A stretch of 64,000 nt of DNA. It comes from an uncultured Sphingomonadales bacterium (GTDB lineage: Bacteria > Pseudomonadota > Alphaproteobacteria > Sphingomonadales > Rhodothalassiaceae). This document shows positions 1 through 9,704 of this stretch, one piece after another; position 1 is the first letter of the stretch, and each line of letters begins with the position of its first letter. Location: assembly GCA_947499155.1 (NCBI GenBank), contig CANMND010000002.1:372001-436000 (forward strand). The letters are read 5' to 3'. Position numbers and translations under genes: made by a program. The notes beneath the pieces are model-generated. The model searched no databases and was not told the DNA's origin. It worked only from the letters and a program-made list of their open reading frames with translations.

Positions 1-75
1 CCTGCGACCAAAGAAGGACTGGGCACCCTGCCTGTTCAATGCGAAAAGGCAAAGTCAGCCCATACGGAGTTTTCC

Positions 76-1875
76 ATGAACCGAATTATCAATCGTCGCG
101 ACCTTGATTTTCAACTTTATGAACTTTTCGATTTGGAAGGCCTGTCCGCCTTTCCCCGCTTTCAGGACCATGACAAGGCAAGCTATCAGGCAGCGATTGA
201 TGCAGCGGAACGGCTGGCACTGGAAAAATTCCTGCCCCATGCCGCAAAAGCCGATGAAAACGAGCCGCAGATCAAGGATGGCAAGGTTAGCCTTATTCCT
301 GAGATCAAGGAGGCATTGGACGCCTATATAGCCGGCGGCTTTCATCTTGCACATGTGGACGAGGCTGAAGGCGGCATGCAGGTGCCTCATATGGTAAGCC
401 AAGCCATAGCCGCACTCTTTACCGGAGCAAACGCATCCACAGCCGCTTATGCATTTCTTAGCAATGCCGCTGCAAACCTTCTTGATGCCTATGGCAGGGA
501 TGACCAAAAAGAACGCTTCTTAAAGCCCATGCGGGAGGGGCGCTATTTTGGCACCATGTGCCTGTCTGAACCCCAGGCAGGATCGTCCTTGGCGGATATC
601 AAAACGACAGCGACAAAACAGCCGAACGGCAGTTATGCGATCCGTGGCACCAAAATGTGGATATCAGCGGGAGATCATGACCTCACGGACAATATCGTCC
701 ATCTGGTCCTTGCCCGATGCTCTGACGCGCCAAAAGGTGTGAAGGGCCTGTCCCTGTTCATCGTGCCCAAATTCAAAGTTTCGGCTAGTGGCGGTGAGGC
801 TGCAATCAATGATGTAAGCCTTGTGGGGCTGAACCATAAGATGGGCTATCGCGGCACGACCAATTGTGTCCTTAATTTTGGTGAAGCCGGATCATGTGAA
901 GGCAGTATCATCGGCGAGCCGGGACAAGGGCTGGCCATCATGTTCCACATGATGAATGAAGCACGTATCGGTGTTGGACTTGGGGCGACCATGCTTGGCA
1001 CACATGGTTATCTTTATTCTCTGCACTATGCAAAAGAACGCCTGCAGGGCCGCCCCACTGGTTCATCTGATCCTGATCAGTCTCCCGTCCCGATCATCGA
1101 GCATGCCGATGTCCGGCGCATGCTTCTCACTCAAAAGGCTTATGTGGAAGGGGCCTTGTCCTTATGCCTTTATTGCGCCCGCCTGCTTGACCTTTCCCAG
1201 AATTCCCCTGATCAGGCGGAAAAGGACCGGGCCTCAGCCCTTCTTGACGTTTTGACGCCAATCGCCAAGGCATGGCCGTCAGAATATGGCGTCAAAGCCA
1301 ATGACCTCGCCATTCAGATACTGGGTGGTTATGGCTATAGCCGTGAATATCCGGTGGAGCGGCTTTATCGCGACAACCGCCTGAATCCCATTCATGAAGG
1401 CACCAATGGCATCCAAAGCCTTGATCTTTTAGGACGCAAAGTCCTGCTCAATGAGGGCGCGTCTTTTCGTCTGATCATGGAAGAAATCGGCAAGGCCATT
1501 GGTGAAGCAATGGAGCACAAAATTTTGGCCGATCTGGGTGCAGCCATGCAAGGGGCCGTGGAATTGCTATCCCGCGTGACGGTCAGGCTTGTCACCACTG
1601 CACATGAAGGGGATCAGACGCGCTTTCTCGCCAACTCACACACCTATCTTCAGATGACAGGCCATATCGTCATTGCCCATTTGTGGTTACGACAGGCCAG
1701 CATAGCAGCCAAAAATCTTGAAACTGCAACAGGAGATGAGCTGGATTTTTATATGGGAAAGATCATGGCCGCACGGTTTTTCTTCACCAGTGAATTGCCA
1801 GCGACCGGGCCTATGGCATCGTTTCTCGCATCCCTTGATACCACTGTTCTGGACATACCGGACGCAGGCTTTTAA
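76..1875 (+). CDS. acyl-CoA dehydrogenase (FadE-like, long form)
   Basis: FAD-dependent flavoenzyme that oxidises an acyl-CoA to the 2-enoyl-CoA, the first step of fatty-acid beta-oxidation. The 599-residue protein is longer than classic ~380-residue members and fits the long type with a C-terminal extension. Visible motifs are the FAD/substrate signature MCLSEPQAGS near residues 161-170, TKMWISAGDH near 193-202, and the catalytic-base segment IHEGTNGIQ, where Glu441 is the likely base. The start ATG follows a GGAG-like ribosome-binding site. It stands alone on the plus strand and converges on ssb. Substrate chain length cannot be told from the sequence. Confidence 0.95.
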   Translation: MNRIINRRDLDFQLYELFDLEGLSAFPRFQDHDKASYQAAIDAAERLALEKFLPHAAKADENEPQIKDGKVSLIPEIKEALDAYIAGGFHLAHVDEAEGGMQVPHMVSQAIAALFTGANASTAAYAFLSNAAANLLDAYGRDDQKERFLKPMREGRYFGTMCLSEPQAGSSLADIKTTATKQPNGSYAIRGTKMWISAGDHDLTDNIVHLVLARCSDAPKGVKGLSLFIVPKFKVSASGGEAAINDVSLVGLNHKMGYRGTTNCVLNFGEAGSCEGSIIGEPGQGLAIMFHMMNEARIGVGLGATMLGTHGYLYSLHYAKERLQGRPTGSSDPDQSPVPIIEHADVRRMLLTQKAYVEGALSLCLYCARLLDLSQNSPDQAEKDRASALLDVLTPIAKAWPSEYGVKANDLAIQILGGYGYSREYPVERLYRDNRLNPIHEGTNGIQSLDLLGRKVLLNEGASFRLIMEEIGKAIGEAMEHKILADLGAAMQGAVELLSRVTVRLVTTAHEGDQTRFLANSHTYLQMTGHIVIAHLWLRQASIAAKNLETATGDELDFYMGKIMAARFFFTSELPATGPMASFLASLDTTVLDIPDAGF

Positions 1876-1898
1876 CAGACCATAAAACGCTCAGGCAT

Positions 1899-1938
1899 AA
1901 AAACAGGCCCCACATCCTTGACGCGGGTATGGGGCCTG
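1899..1938 (-). terminator. rho-independent terminator of ssb
   Basis: Perfect 9-bp inverted repeat (CAGGCCCCA at 1904-1912, TGGGGCCTG at 1930-1938). Read on the minus strand it is followed by five T at 1903-1899. It lies directly after the ssb stop and also separates ssb from the convergent acyl-CoA dehydrogenase gene. Confidence 0.8.
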
Positions 1939-1957
1939 ACACGTTCGCTGTGAATTC

Positions 1958-2461
1958 TCAGAACGGGATTTCGTCGTCCAGATCACCGGCAGGACCATCG
2001 CCTCCGCCATAGTCTCCGCCGCCACCCCTGCTGCCGCCCATATCATCGCCGCCATATGATCCAGCGCCATAATCACCGCCGGATGACCGACCGCCAGAAC
2101 CGCCTTCAGCGCGGGAATCCAGCATAACCAGTTCACCCCTGAATCGCTGGAGCACAATTTCGGTTGTGTATTTTTCAGCGCCACTTTGGTCTTGCCATTT
2201 ACGGGTCTGTAACTGGCCTTCCAGATAAACCTTGCTCCCCTTGCGCAGATAATTTTGAGCAACCCGCGCAAGATGTTCGTTAAAAATTACAACCCGGTGC
2301 CATTCGGTGCGTTCACGACGCTCACCTGTCTGGCGATCTTTCCAGCTTTCCGACGTTGCCACGGCCAGATTAACCACAGGAGATCCGTCATTGAGTGTAC
2401 GCACGTCCGGGTCTCGTCCGAGGTTTCCTATAATCGTGACCTTGTTCAAACTACCCGCCAT
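1958..2461 (-). CDS. ssb: single-stranded DNA-binding protein
   Basis: Binds single-stranded DNA in replication, repair and recombination, and recruits partner enzymes through its C-terminal tip. The N-terminal OB fold covers about residues 1-110, starting [20 protein letters not shown] glycine-rich linker follows, and the protein ends in the acidic tip DLDDEIPF. I chose the ATG at 2461 over an upstream in-frame ATG because GGGAGAG lies just before it and the product then begins as other SSBs do; this gives 167 residues. No recombination or uvrA gene is adjacent. The nearest gene upstream on the same strand is the tiny cytochrome oxidase subunit. Confidence 0.97.
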   Translation of the reverse strand: MAGSLNKVTIIGNLGRDPDVRTLNDGSPVVNLAVATSESWKDRQTGERRERTEWHRVVIFNEHLARVAQNYLRKGSKVYLEGQLQTRKWQDQSGAEKYTTEIVLQRFRGELVMLDSRAEGGSGGRSSGGDYGAGSYGGDDMGGSRGGGGDYGGGDGPAGDLDDEIPF

Positions 2462-2508
2462 CCGACGCTCTCCCTTTATGTATCGCAATCAATCCTGAGC
2501 GTATAAGC

Positions 2509-2619
2509 CTAAAGCAGGAACAAAGCCATAGCTGCCAATATCAGAATCGAGCCAAAAAGCATCACCTTGCCAAAAAGCATGAACCCGCCAAAGGTCCGTT
2601 CTTGCTCTGAAACATCCAT
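2509..2619 (-). CDS. aa3-type cytochrome c oxidase subunit IV (36 aa)
   Basis: A 36-codon gene. The product begins MDVSEQERTFGGF, has one hydrophobic helix (about residues 18-36) and ends at TAG. The length, the short polar head with the pattern x-QE-x-TF-x-GF, and the single C-terminal helix match the bacterial aa3 cytochrome oxidase subunit IV family (COX4_pro_2), a one-helix companion of the terminal oxidase. GGAGA sits about seven bases before the ATG. No other cox gene is nearby, which I believe is common for this subunit. The family call is from memory of the pattern; the RBS and reading frame are seen directly. Confidence 0.8.
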   Translation of the reverse strand: MDVSEQERTFGGFMLFGKVMLFGSILILAAMALFLL

Positions 2620-2680
2620 GATTGTCTCCATCTTTTATTTCTGAAACCAAGCGGTCATGTCTGTAAGAATATTTGAGGTG

Positions 2681-2721
2681 ATAGCGGATCAAGGTAAGGC
2701 AGAACAAGCCCGATCCGCTAT
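2681..2721 (-). terminator. 10-bp inverted repeat after the autotransporter gene
   Basis: ATAGCGGATC at 2681-2690 is a perfect inverted match of GATCCGCTAT at 2712-2721, with a 21-base loop. It begins ten bases past the autotransporter stop. There is no T run after it on the minus strand, so it is either a hairpin that protects the mRNA 3' end or a weak terminator. Confidence 0.45.
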
Positions 2722-2730
2722 ACCTGATGG

Positions 2731-5700
2731 TTAAAAGCGAACACGAATACTTAACGAGCCGATATGAGAGGTGAAAGCCTTGCTGCGTTCCTGTTCGTAA
2801 CTGAAGGCAATATTCACATTATCGGTCAGGAAAGAAAGACCTACGCCACCCAGAAATGAATCATCAAGGGCAATGGGTGACGTGAGTTGGAAGGTGTCAC
2901 CCCCTGATTCAAATCTCACATCGGTTTTGATTTCATTGTCACTGAGCTCGGTCAGGTAACCGCCCCGCAACAAGGGACGAATCTTTATGTCATCACTTAT
3001 GGAGAACAGGGCATCAAATGTCAGGTTGGCACCAGCACGCAAGGACGTCGTATTGCGCTTTTCCACGATAAAGCCCGACCCGCTCGTTGCGACTTCCTGA
3101 TATTCCTTCTCAGAGAGCTTCACATAATTGATATTACCCGACGCTGTTAAGCCATAACGTCCCATGTCCAGACGATAGCCTGCCTGGGCACTGCCGCCAT
3201 ATTGTCTGGCATTCCAATCGCCCTCCACCCGACGACTGAAATCTTCAAAGTCAATCAGACGGGTTCGCTCGAAACTGAGGAAAGCATAGGTTCCCACAGC
3301 ATCAACAAAAAGCCCTCCGGCGGAATAACTGCCGTAGATATTGAGCTGTGTGGACAGGACATCAAAGTCATCCTTGCCGGCAAGATCATCACGATAATCG
3401 CCAATAGTCTGCATCACGCTGAGACCAATGGCATCAAGGCCGAAAGCCGGGACATCAACACCAGCAGCAAAACCTACGGCCTCGCCTTTAAATCCTATAA
3501 CATCACCCTTGGTGTCCCTGTTGGCTACATAGCCAATTTCCTGAAGCCAGGCGGTAACATTTCCCCGCGTCGCTTCCCGAACTCTCTCGGCCGCAGCCTG
3601 TGCCCGTGCAGAACGCGCTGAATTGATGAACTCCACCCCTGTGTTATCCCGCAAGGTGGAAAACCGCTGTGAGAGGACGCCAAGCGCCATGGTCTGATTG
3701 GTCAAAGCCGTGTAGCGGGGCATTTCACCTGTTTCCGGGGCAATCTGGTCAAGAGCGGCGGACAAGGAGCCAACACTGTCGATATTGGCAATGGCAGCGC
3801 CCAGCAGGTTATCGCCTTCCAGACCCGCGACTGATGCCTCATAAAACAGGCCGCGCCGCTCACTAAGACCGATCTCGTCGGCGGTACGTCTCCTCAAAGA
3901 CACCACAAGCTCTTCAGAATCGCCGAAACGCAAATCAAGTGATTGGTCAAAGATAATCGAAGACAGACCAATCTGAAGATTAAGGTCGGCCAGATCATCT
4001 TCCAGGATCAGGGAATCGGCGGATATCAGCACCAGTGGCTCTCCGGTGCCTGGAAATGAGAAGAACGTCGGATCGATCTTTGTGCCCGCGCCAATAAAAA
4101 CCGTATCAGATGCGATCAGGGCACCACTTTGATCAGCATCTCCCTGAATGGACAAGGAAAGAGTTGATGAATCTGTAAAAGTCGCATTGCGAACCAGCGT
4201 AGGTGTCGCAGTCGTCGTCCGAAAGGACGAATTGCTCACGGTCAAATCAATGACTTCACCAGATAACTGGCCACTGAAACTGGACTCTTCCTTAAGTGTC
4301 AGTGTGTTCGTTCCAGCGCCCAGATCCAGGGCCCCGGTCATGACCCCCTTGGTCATGGTTACCGTATTATTCCCACTACCCAGCAAGACATCACCAATGA
4401 TAGTGCCACTGTTGCGAACTGTCATATCAATGGCAGAACGAGAAAAGTCAGCGGCAATTCTTACGCCCGAAGTTGTATTCCTGAGATTAGCGCCAATAAC
4501 ACCGCTATTTTCAAACAGGTTGATATTTCCCGACCTGTCCACAATAGCGCGAGCGCTGCTTTGGCTTCCAGCGGCTACTGCGAGAATGGTTCCACTGTTA
4601 ATGATCGTATCGATCTGAACATTTTCTGCGATATCAATTGCCGTTGCATCACCGCCCGGACCAAAGGCATCGTCCGATGTATCAAGGCTGCTTTCACTTG
4701 ATGATCTGGTTGATTCAGCTGAAATAGTCCCGGCGTTTTTAATCACCGGCAGAACAACATGGTCACCGATACTGATGGCTGTAGCCGACCGATCTATCGA
4801 TTGAGCAGTGACAGTGCCGCTGGCACCATTGAGAAACCCACCCTCAATCGTGGTGAGAAAGGTATTATTATTCGAGCGCGAACCTTCAATGCGAATGCTG
4901 TTAACCGTAAATGTGCGTTCGGAACTTGTTGCCTGGATGCTGCCACGGTTAATGAAGCCGAATGCTTCGTCTCCGCTGCCAAACTCGCCCAGAGTCACGT
5001 TGTTCATGGAACCATCTGTCCGCACAGTGGAAATCAGGACAGCCCGTCCCTCCCCGCGTGAAGAAATACTCGCACCCGCACCTGGAACAGGGATAACAAA
5101 ACCATTCTCATCCCGTTCCGGCTCGTCCGGGATAACTGGCGGGCCGTTGACGAAACCCTTCGCTATATTACCGGAAATAAAGACACCCGGCCCGCCGGAT
5201 TCCTGCGGGATGACATTAAATTTACGGTCAAAGGTACGGTTTTTTCCTGTAACGATGCTGCCAAGGTTTAGCAAGCTTCCACCTACATCGCCTTCGATGA
5301 GCATCCCGGTTTCTCCACCGAATCTTACCCCGCGCAATGCTCCTGAGTTTTCCACATCGCCGCTGACATTTCCCCGGACTGCAATACCAATGGCGTCCTT
5401 GCCATTAAAATCCAGGATTCCGCCGTTATTTAAGGACCCTTCAAGATCTGTCCCGAGATCAATTCCAACAGAGTTCGTGCCAAATACACTGATCCCAGCA
5501 CTGGGTGTCGTGACGATATTGCCTGTAAATGCTCCATCACCAGCTATACGAATCGCGGTATTGGACTGGCCGACAATATCTTCCTTATCACCAAAATCCC
5601 CATCCAACCTGACTATGCCTGAAATCAGAAGATCGGAGTCGATTCCAGTCCCGGTCTTGATATCAATGCCAATCGCATTATTGCGGCCATCATTAACCAC

Positions 5701-5982
5701 ATCGCCCCTGATATCGACTTTGTTGTCACTGTCGATGACCAAAGCCGTTCCACTGGAGACAACAATACTGCCTTCTTCCAGAATCACGATATCCGCAGGA
5801 GCACCGTTACTGGCTGTCGAAGTACGGACTTCGCTGGTCCGTTCATCGGAAATTTCGACTTCCTGAGCATAGGCCGCTGCTGTCATTACCAGCGCCAAAG
5901 CGGTGGCAGTCAGAAAGAATACCTTTCTGTTGACTGAAGTCTGTGGCGTATGTGTCTCTGCCGGAATTTTGAAGACTGTCAC
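2731..5982 (-). CDS. type V autotransporter, beta-helix passenger with C-terminal barrel
   Basis: Predicted secreted surface protein of 1083 residues. A signal peptide with an extended N-region covers about residues 1-40, with likely cleavage after AAAYAQ. The passenger is rich in G, N, S and T and has repeated NSGTI/NSG-V turns (for example NSGTILAVAAG and NSGTIIGDVLLGSGNNT), as in stacked beta-helix autotransporters. About the last 270 residues, from near RGNVTAWLQEIGY, form the autotransporter barrel, and the protein ends in an aromatic residue (SIRVRF), the signal for outer-membrane insertion. No protease triad or known adhesin motif was recognised, so the passenger function is unknown. 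The gene is monocistronic. Confidence 0.9.
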   Translation of the reverse strand: MTVFKIPAETHTPQTSVNRKVFFLTATALALVMTAAAYAQEVEISDERTSEVRTSTASNGAPADIVILEEGSIVVSSGTALVIDSDNKVDIRGDVVNDGRNNAIGIDIKTGTGIDSDLLISGIVRLDGDFGDKEDIVGQSNTAIRIAGDGAFTGNIVTTPSAGISVFGTNSVGIDLGTDLEGSLNNGGILDFNGKDAIGIAVRGNVSGDVENSGALRGVRFGGETGMLIEGDVGGSLLNLGSIVTGKNRTFDRKFNVIPQESGGPGVFISGNIAKGFVNGPPVIPDEPERDENGFVIPVPGAGASISSRGEGRAVLISTVRTDGSMNNVTLGEFGSGDEAFGFINRGSIQATSSERTFTVNSIRIEGSRSNNNTFLTTIEGGFLNGASGTVTAQSIDRSATAISIGDHVVLPVIKNAGTISAESTRSSSESSLDTSDDAFGPGGDATAIDIAENVQIDTIINSGTILAVAAGSQSSARAIVDRSGNINLFENSGVIGANLRNTTSGVRIAADFSRSAIDMTVRNSGTIIGDVLLGSGNNTVTMTKGVMTGALDLGAGTNTLTLKEESSFSGQLSGEVIDLTVSNSSFRTTTATPTLVRNATFTDSSTLSLSIQGDADQSGALIASDTVFIGAGTKIDPTFFSFPGTGEPLVLISADSLILEDDLADLNLQIGLSSIIFDQSLDLRFGDSEELVVSLRRRTADEIGLSERRGLFYEASVAGLEGDNLLGAAIANIDSVGSLSAALDQIAPETGEMPRYTALTNQTMALGVLSQRFSTLRDNTGVEFINSARSARAQAAAERVREATRGNVTAWLQEIGYVANRDTKGDVIGFKGEAVGFAAGVDVPAFGLDAIGLSVMQTIGDYRDDLAGKDDFDVLSTQLNIYGSYSAGGLFVDAVGTYAFLSFERTRLIDFEDFSRRVEGDWNARQYGGSAQAGYRLDMGRYGLTASGNINYVKLSEKEYQEVATSGSGFIVEKRNTTSLRAGANLTFDALFSISDDIKIRPLLRGGYLTELSDNEIKTDVRFESGGDTFQLTSPIALDDSFLGGVGLSFLTDNVNIAFSYEQERSKAFTSHIGSLSIRVRF

Positions 5983-6092
5983 GAAAGCTGCTCCGCATTG
6001 ATTAAATCAGGGTGGCGCTGACATATATCTTGCCAAGACCATAGACCGCAAACCCTCTTAAGCGGCCCATGGCATTACGGCAAGAGTCGACT

Positions 6093-6353
6093 TCAGAGAT
6101 CCTTATTACGAAACGTACGACCAAACCACACCATAAAGCGTCGCCGCATCCGTCGAATAAAAGGAAAATCTACTGATAAGACTACAACTCCCAAGGGAAT
6201 CATCCAGAATCCCAATATAGGAAGAAAGCCTGCCAGGCCTCCCAGGATCAAGACAATACCCAAAGCGATCCGGGCAGGCCGATATGACGGTATCCTGCTG
6301 TGAATGCTGCGATTTACAGGCGTTTTTTTGTCCGGAGAGTTTTCGGACACCAT
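6093..6353 (-). CDS. small inner-membrane protein, PGPGW-like
   Basis: An 86-residue protein with two hydrophobic stretches separated by a short turn (LGIVLILGGLAGFLPILGFW then MIPLGVVVLSVDFPF), followed by a very basic tail rich in Arg. This resembles the small PGPGW-type putative transmembrane proteins, with a degenerate central motif. I chose the ATG at 6353 because AGGA lies about nine bases upstream. The open frame continues to a GTG at 6413 without a ribosome-binding site. Function is unknown. It stands between the autotransporter and an AT-rich gap. Confidence 0.6.
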   Translation of the reverse strand: MVSENSPDKKTPVNRSIHSRIPSYRPARIALGIVLILGGLAGFLPILGFWMIPLGVVVLSVDFPFIRRMRRRFMVWFGRTFRNKDL

Positions 6354-6414
6354 GGAGTCGATTCCTGTCATTTGCACGCAAAACCAGAAAAATATCCTGT
6401 GGGGGATAAGCACT

Positions 6415-6593
6415 TCAAATAATTATTACCAGAAAATTAATTATCCATGATATTGATATATATCATTTAATACCAATGCGTTAGCGAAGGAAAATATGAA
6501 TATACATTAAATTCTAGCTAATTATTAATTATAATCTGGTTGATATAACCACGAGAATACCTAACTTCAGGAACAAGTTAATCAGCTTCCTTG
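6415..6593 (+). other. AT-rich gap; possible small-RNA transcription unit
   Basis: This stretch is far richer in A and T than its surroundings and holds no open frame of useful length on either strand. A TATAAT-like hexamer occurs near 6530-6535 on the plus strand, with a poor -35 match. A plus-facing terminator follows at 6594-6632, although no plus-strand gene lies upstream, so a short plus-strand RNA is possible. It may also serve as the promoter region of the minus-strand membrane-protein gene. Confidence 0.3.
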
Positions 6594-6632
6594 GGCCCCG
6601 TCTTCTCCTGGTTGTAAGATGGGGCCTCTTTT
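6594..6632 (+). terminator. rho-independent terminator facing the plus strand
   Basis: GGCCCCGTCTT (6594-6604) pairs with AAGATGGGGCC (6616-6626) with one G-T mismatch position, and the plus strand continues TCTTTT. On the minus strand no T run follows, so the element points away from gyrA. No protein gene lies upstream on the plus strand. Confidence 0.65.
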
Positions 6633-6634
6633 AA

Positions 6635-6665
6635 TTAGTCAGGACTCCATTCGAATCCTGACTAA
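6635..6665 (-). terminator. inverted repeat downstream of gyrA
   Basis: TTAGTCAGGA (6635-6644) and TCCTGACTAA (6656-6665) form a perfect 10-bp stem 21 bases past the gyrA stop. Only a short AT stretch follows on the minus strand. It abuts the opposite-facing terminator, giving two hairpins back to back. Confidence 0.55.
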
Positions 6666-6686
6666 CAGCTCTCAGATTAACGTGAT

Positions 6687-9431
6687 TCACTCATTAATAT
6701 CTTCGCTGCCATCTGTATCTAACTCAATAGAATCATCAGATGCAGAGTTGTTGATATCAATGTCCTCTTCTTCGCTTTCGTCAGATTCCGGGACCTTGGC
6801 AACGCTTACCACCCGCTCGTCAGGATCAACCCTGAATAGCGTGACACCTTGCGTATTACGCCCTGCAACACGGATGTCGGCTACACCTATACGGATAATC
6901 TTACCGGCATTGGTCAGCAGCATGAGCTGGTCACCTTCCACAACCGGTCCAGATGAGACCACCTGGCCGTTACGCTCACTGGTGACAATATTCACAATCC
7001 CCTGACCACCACGTCCTGTGGTGCGGTACTCATAGGAACTGGTCCGCTTGCCATATCCGTTTTCAGTGATGGTCAGGATCAGCTGTTCGCGTTCAGCCAT
7101 TGCAGCCATGCGCTCTGCTGGAAGCTCCGGTTCAGATACTTCGCCGGTTTTCCAGGGCGCAGACCTCAGATAAGCCGTACGCTCTTCAACGGTTGCGTCC
7201 TGGCCATTCAGGATCGACATGGCCATGACCTGATCACCCTTGGTCAAGCGCATTCCTCGCACACCTGTCGCGGTGCGGCCCTTGAACAGGCGTACATCCG
7301 ACACCCTGAAACGTATACATTTACCAGATTCGGCCGCCAGCAGAACATCGTCATCCTCATGGGCGACGCGCACACCGACGAGCCTGTCATCTGACCCTTC
7401 TTCAAAACGGATCGCAATCTTGCCATTAGACGGAACATTCACAAAGTCTGACAGCAGATTCCGGCGGACATTGCCCCGGCGTGTCGCGAACATGACATTC
7501 AGTTCGCTCCAGCTCTCCTCATCTTCGGGCAGTGCCATAAGACGGGTGATGATCTCGCCCTCAGATAAGGGCAGAAGATTGACCAGTGCCTTGCCACGAC
7601 TTTGCGGCGTTCCGACTGGAAGCTTCCAGACCTTCAGCTTGTAGACCTGCCCGAAATTGGAGAAAAACAGCATGGGCTGGTGTGTATTTGCGACAAAAAC
7701 CGTAATCAGAACATCTTCATCACGGGTTGCCATGCCCGATCGCCCCTTGCCGCCCCGACGCTGCTCTCGATAACTGTCGAGCGGCACGCGCTTGATATAG
7801 CCGCCATGGGTAACAGTCACGACCATATCCTCACGGGCAATCAGATCTTCCTCATTAACGCCATGGGCTTCCAGCAGACTGATTTCCGTACGGCGAGGAT
7901 TGGCAAACTCTTCACGTACCGCCACCAGCTCTTCACGAAGGATTTCGTAAAGTCGCGCACGTGAGCGCAGAATCTCCAGATACCCTCGGATTCGTTCGGC
8001 CAGTTCTTCCAATTCCTTGCCGATTTCATCACGTCCAAGTGCCGTCAAGCGATGAAGACGAAGGTCCATGATCGCCTTTACCTGAATTTCAGACAGGCGA
8101 TAGACTGACCCGCCGCTTCCGGCCATTGGCGGCTCGCCGATCAGCTCCAGATAGGATCTGATATCAGCGGCATCCCACTCACGGGCTAATAGCACTTCTC
8201 GTGCGACCGCAGGGCTTGGCGCCCCACGGATAATAGCCACCACCTCGTCGATATTTCCGACCGCAACAACAAGACCAACGGCCAGATGCGCGCGATTACG
8301 GGCCTTTGCCAGTTCAAACTTGGTGCGTCTGGTGATGACCTCTTCACGAAACTCAATGAAGGCCTTCAGTATGTCTCGCAGGGAAAGCTGGTCCGGGCGC
8401 CCATGATCAAGCGCCAGCATATTGATGCCAAAGTATGTCTGCACAGGCGTATAGCGGAAAAGCTGATTAAGAACCACCTCAGCTACAGCATCGCGCCTTA
8501 ACTCAATCACAACCCGCACGCCATCGCGATCCGATTCGTCGCGCAAGTCAGAAATACCTTCTATTCGCTTGGTTTTGACCGCTTCTGCGATCTTTTCCAC
8601 CATGGACGCCTTGTTCACCTGATAGGGAACTTCGGTAATAACAATGGCTTCGCGTCCATGTACCTCTTCAAAATGGGTACGTGAACGAATGGTGATAGAC
8701 CCGCGCCCCGTTTCAAGTCCGGACCTGACACCGGCCCGCCCCATGATTATGCCACCTGTCGGAAAATCAGGGCCAAGCACATATTCGTGCAGGTCCAAAT
8801 TTGAGGCAGAGGGGTTCTCAATCAGCGCCAATGTCGCATCGATCACCTCACCCAGATTATGAGGAGGGATATTGGTTGCCATGCCAACGGCAATGCCGGC
8901 AGCCCCATTAACCAGCAAGTTGGGAAAGCGCGCCGGGAGAACCACTGGTTCACTCTCCGACCCGTCATAGTTATCGGCGTAATCGACTGTATCCTTGTCA
9001 ATATCCGTCAGAAGAACCGTGGATACCTTCCCCATGCGGGCTTCTGTATAGCGCATGGCTGCTGCTGGATCGCCATCCATGGAACCGAAGTTGCCCTGAC
9101 CATCCACCAATGGCAGCCGCATGGCAAAATCCTGCGCCATACGAACAAGGGCGTCATAGATCGCACTGTCACCGTGTGGATGATATTTACCCATAACATC
9201 ACCGACGATACGTGCCGATTTGCGGTAAGGCTTATTCCACTCATATCCGCTTTCATGCATTGCATATAAAATACGGCGATGAACGGGCTTCAAGCCGTCA
9301 CGAACATCCGGCAACGCCCTGCTCACGATCACGCTCATGGCGTAATCAAGATAAGAGGTCTTCATTTCCTCTTCGATGGCGATGGTTGAAAGCGGGCGGG
9401 CAGAACTGGAATTATCGATGGAATCGACCAC
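6687..9431 (-). CDS. gyrA: DNA gyrase subunit A
   Basis: Breakage-reunion subunit of the type II topoisomerase that adds negative supercoils. At 914 residues it is near the usual length. The catalytic tyrosine is Tyr128 in [11 protein letters not shown]. The quinolone-determining segment [17 protein letters not shown] has the susceptible-type Ser89 and Asp93. The GyrA box QRRGGKG lies near residue 560, between the coiled-coil/tower region and the C-terminal pinwheel, and the tail is Asp/Glu-rich. The start is the ATG at 9431 (MVDSIDN). The gene is transcribed alone. The upstream gap of about 270 bases separates it from a divergent PAS_5 gene. Confidence 0.98.
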   Translation of the reverse strand: MVDSIDNSSSARPLSTIAIEEEMKTSYLDYAMSVIVSRALPDVRDGLKPVHRRILYAMHESGYEWNKPYRKSARIVGDVMGKYHPHGDSAIYDALVRMAQDFAMRLPLVDGQGNFGSMDGDPAAAMRYTEARMGKVSTVLLTDIDKDTVDYADNYDGSESEPVVLPARFPNLLVNGAAGIAVGMATNIPPHNLGEVIDATLALIENPSASNLDLHEYVLGPDFPTGGIIMGRAGVRSGLETGRGSITIRSRTHFEEVHGREAIVITEVPYQVNKASMVEKIAEAVKTKRIEGISDLRDESDRDGVRVVIELRRDAVAEVVLNQLFRYTPVQTYFGINMLALDHGRPDQLSLRDILKAFIEFREEVITRRTKFELAKARNRAHLAVGLVVAVGNIDEVVAIIRGAPSPAVAREVLLAREWDAADIRSYLELIGEPPMAGSGGSVYRLSEIQVKAIMDLRLHRLTALGRDEIGKELEELAERIRGYLEILRSRARLYEILREELVAVREEFANPRRTEISLLEAHGVNEEDLIAREDMVVTVTHGGYIKRVPLDSYREQRRGGKGRSGMATRDEDVLITVFVANTHQPMLFFSNFGQVYKLKVWKLPVGTPQSRGKALVNLLPLSEGEIITRLMALPEDEESWSELNVMFATRRGNVRRNLLSDFVNVPSNGKIAIRFEEGSDDRLVGVRVAHEDDDVLLAAESGKCIRFRVSDVRLFKGRTATGVRGMRLTKGDQVMAMSILNGQDATVEERTAYLRSAPWKTGEVSEPELPAERMAAMAEREQLILTITENGYGKRTSSYEYRTTGRGGQGIVNIVTSERNGQVVSSGPVVEGDQLMLLTNAGKIIRIGVADIRVAGRNTQGVTLFRVDPDERVVSVAKVPESDESEEEDIDINNSASDDSIELDTDGSEDINE

Positions 9432-9704
9432 AGGCGAAATACCTTATGTCAAAAAAAGAATCGCACTGCCCAACCTGCCACTTTCATCATGACCAGGCAG
9501 CAGCACGATATCCGAAGGCTGCATATGACTGGAATACCAATTGCCGCCATATGACGCAAGTATACGCGCACTCACTAGGGTAATTATCAATTTGCAAGAA
9601 TACCGCTTCATGGTACCCGTATGGTCATGTATGGTCTATACGCGAGATATTATTTGTGTATTTTCCTTCCTGATATCCATTTCCTTGCCATAAAGTTATC
9701 GACC

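Noticed and set aside
2489-2707. 72-codon minus-strand frame overlapping the cytochrome oxidase subunit
   Set aside because: It is the wrong frame; the 36-codon gene inside it has the ribosome-binding site and a family-like product.
4808-5866. 352-codon plus-strand frame opposite the autotransporter
   Set aside because: It is antisense to a well-supported gene. Its Pro/Ser/Thr-rich product is the mirror of Gly/Asn/Ser repeats.
6719-6780. Acidic C-terminal tail of GyrA as a sign of a frameshift
   Set aside because: The frame is intact and such tails are normal in GyrA.
9432-9704. Possible gene or regulatory RNA between gyrA and the PAS_5 gene
   Set aside because: Only a short repeat (GTATGGTC twice near 9620-9640) was seen; no clear promoter, frame or hairpin.
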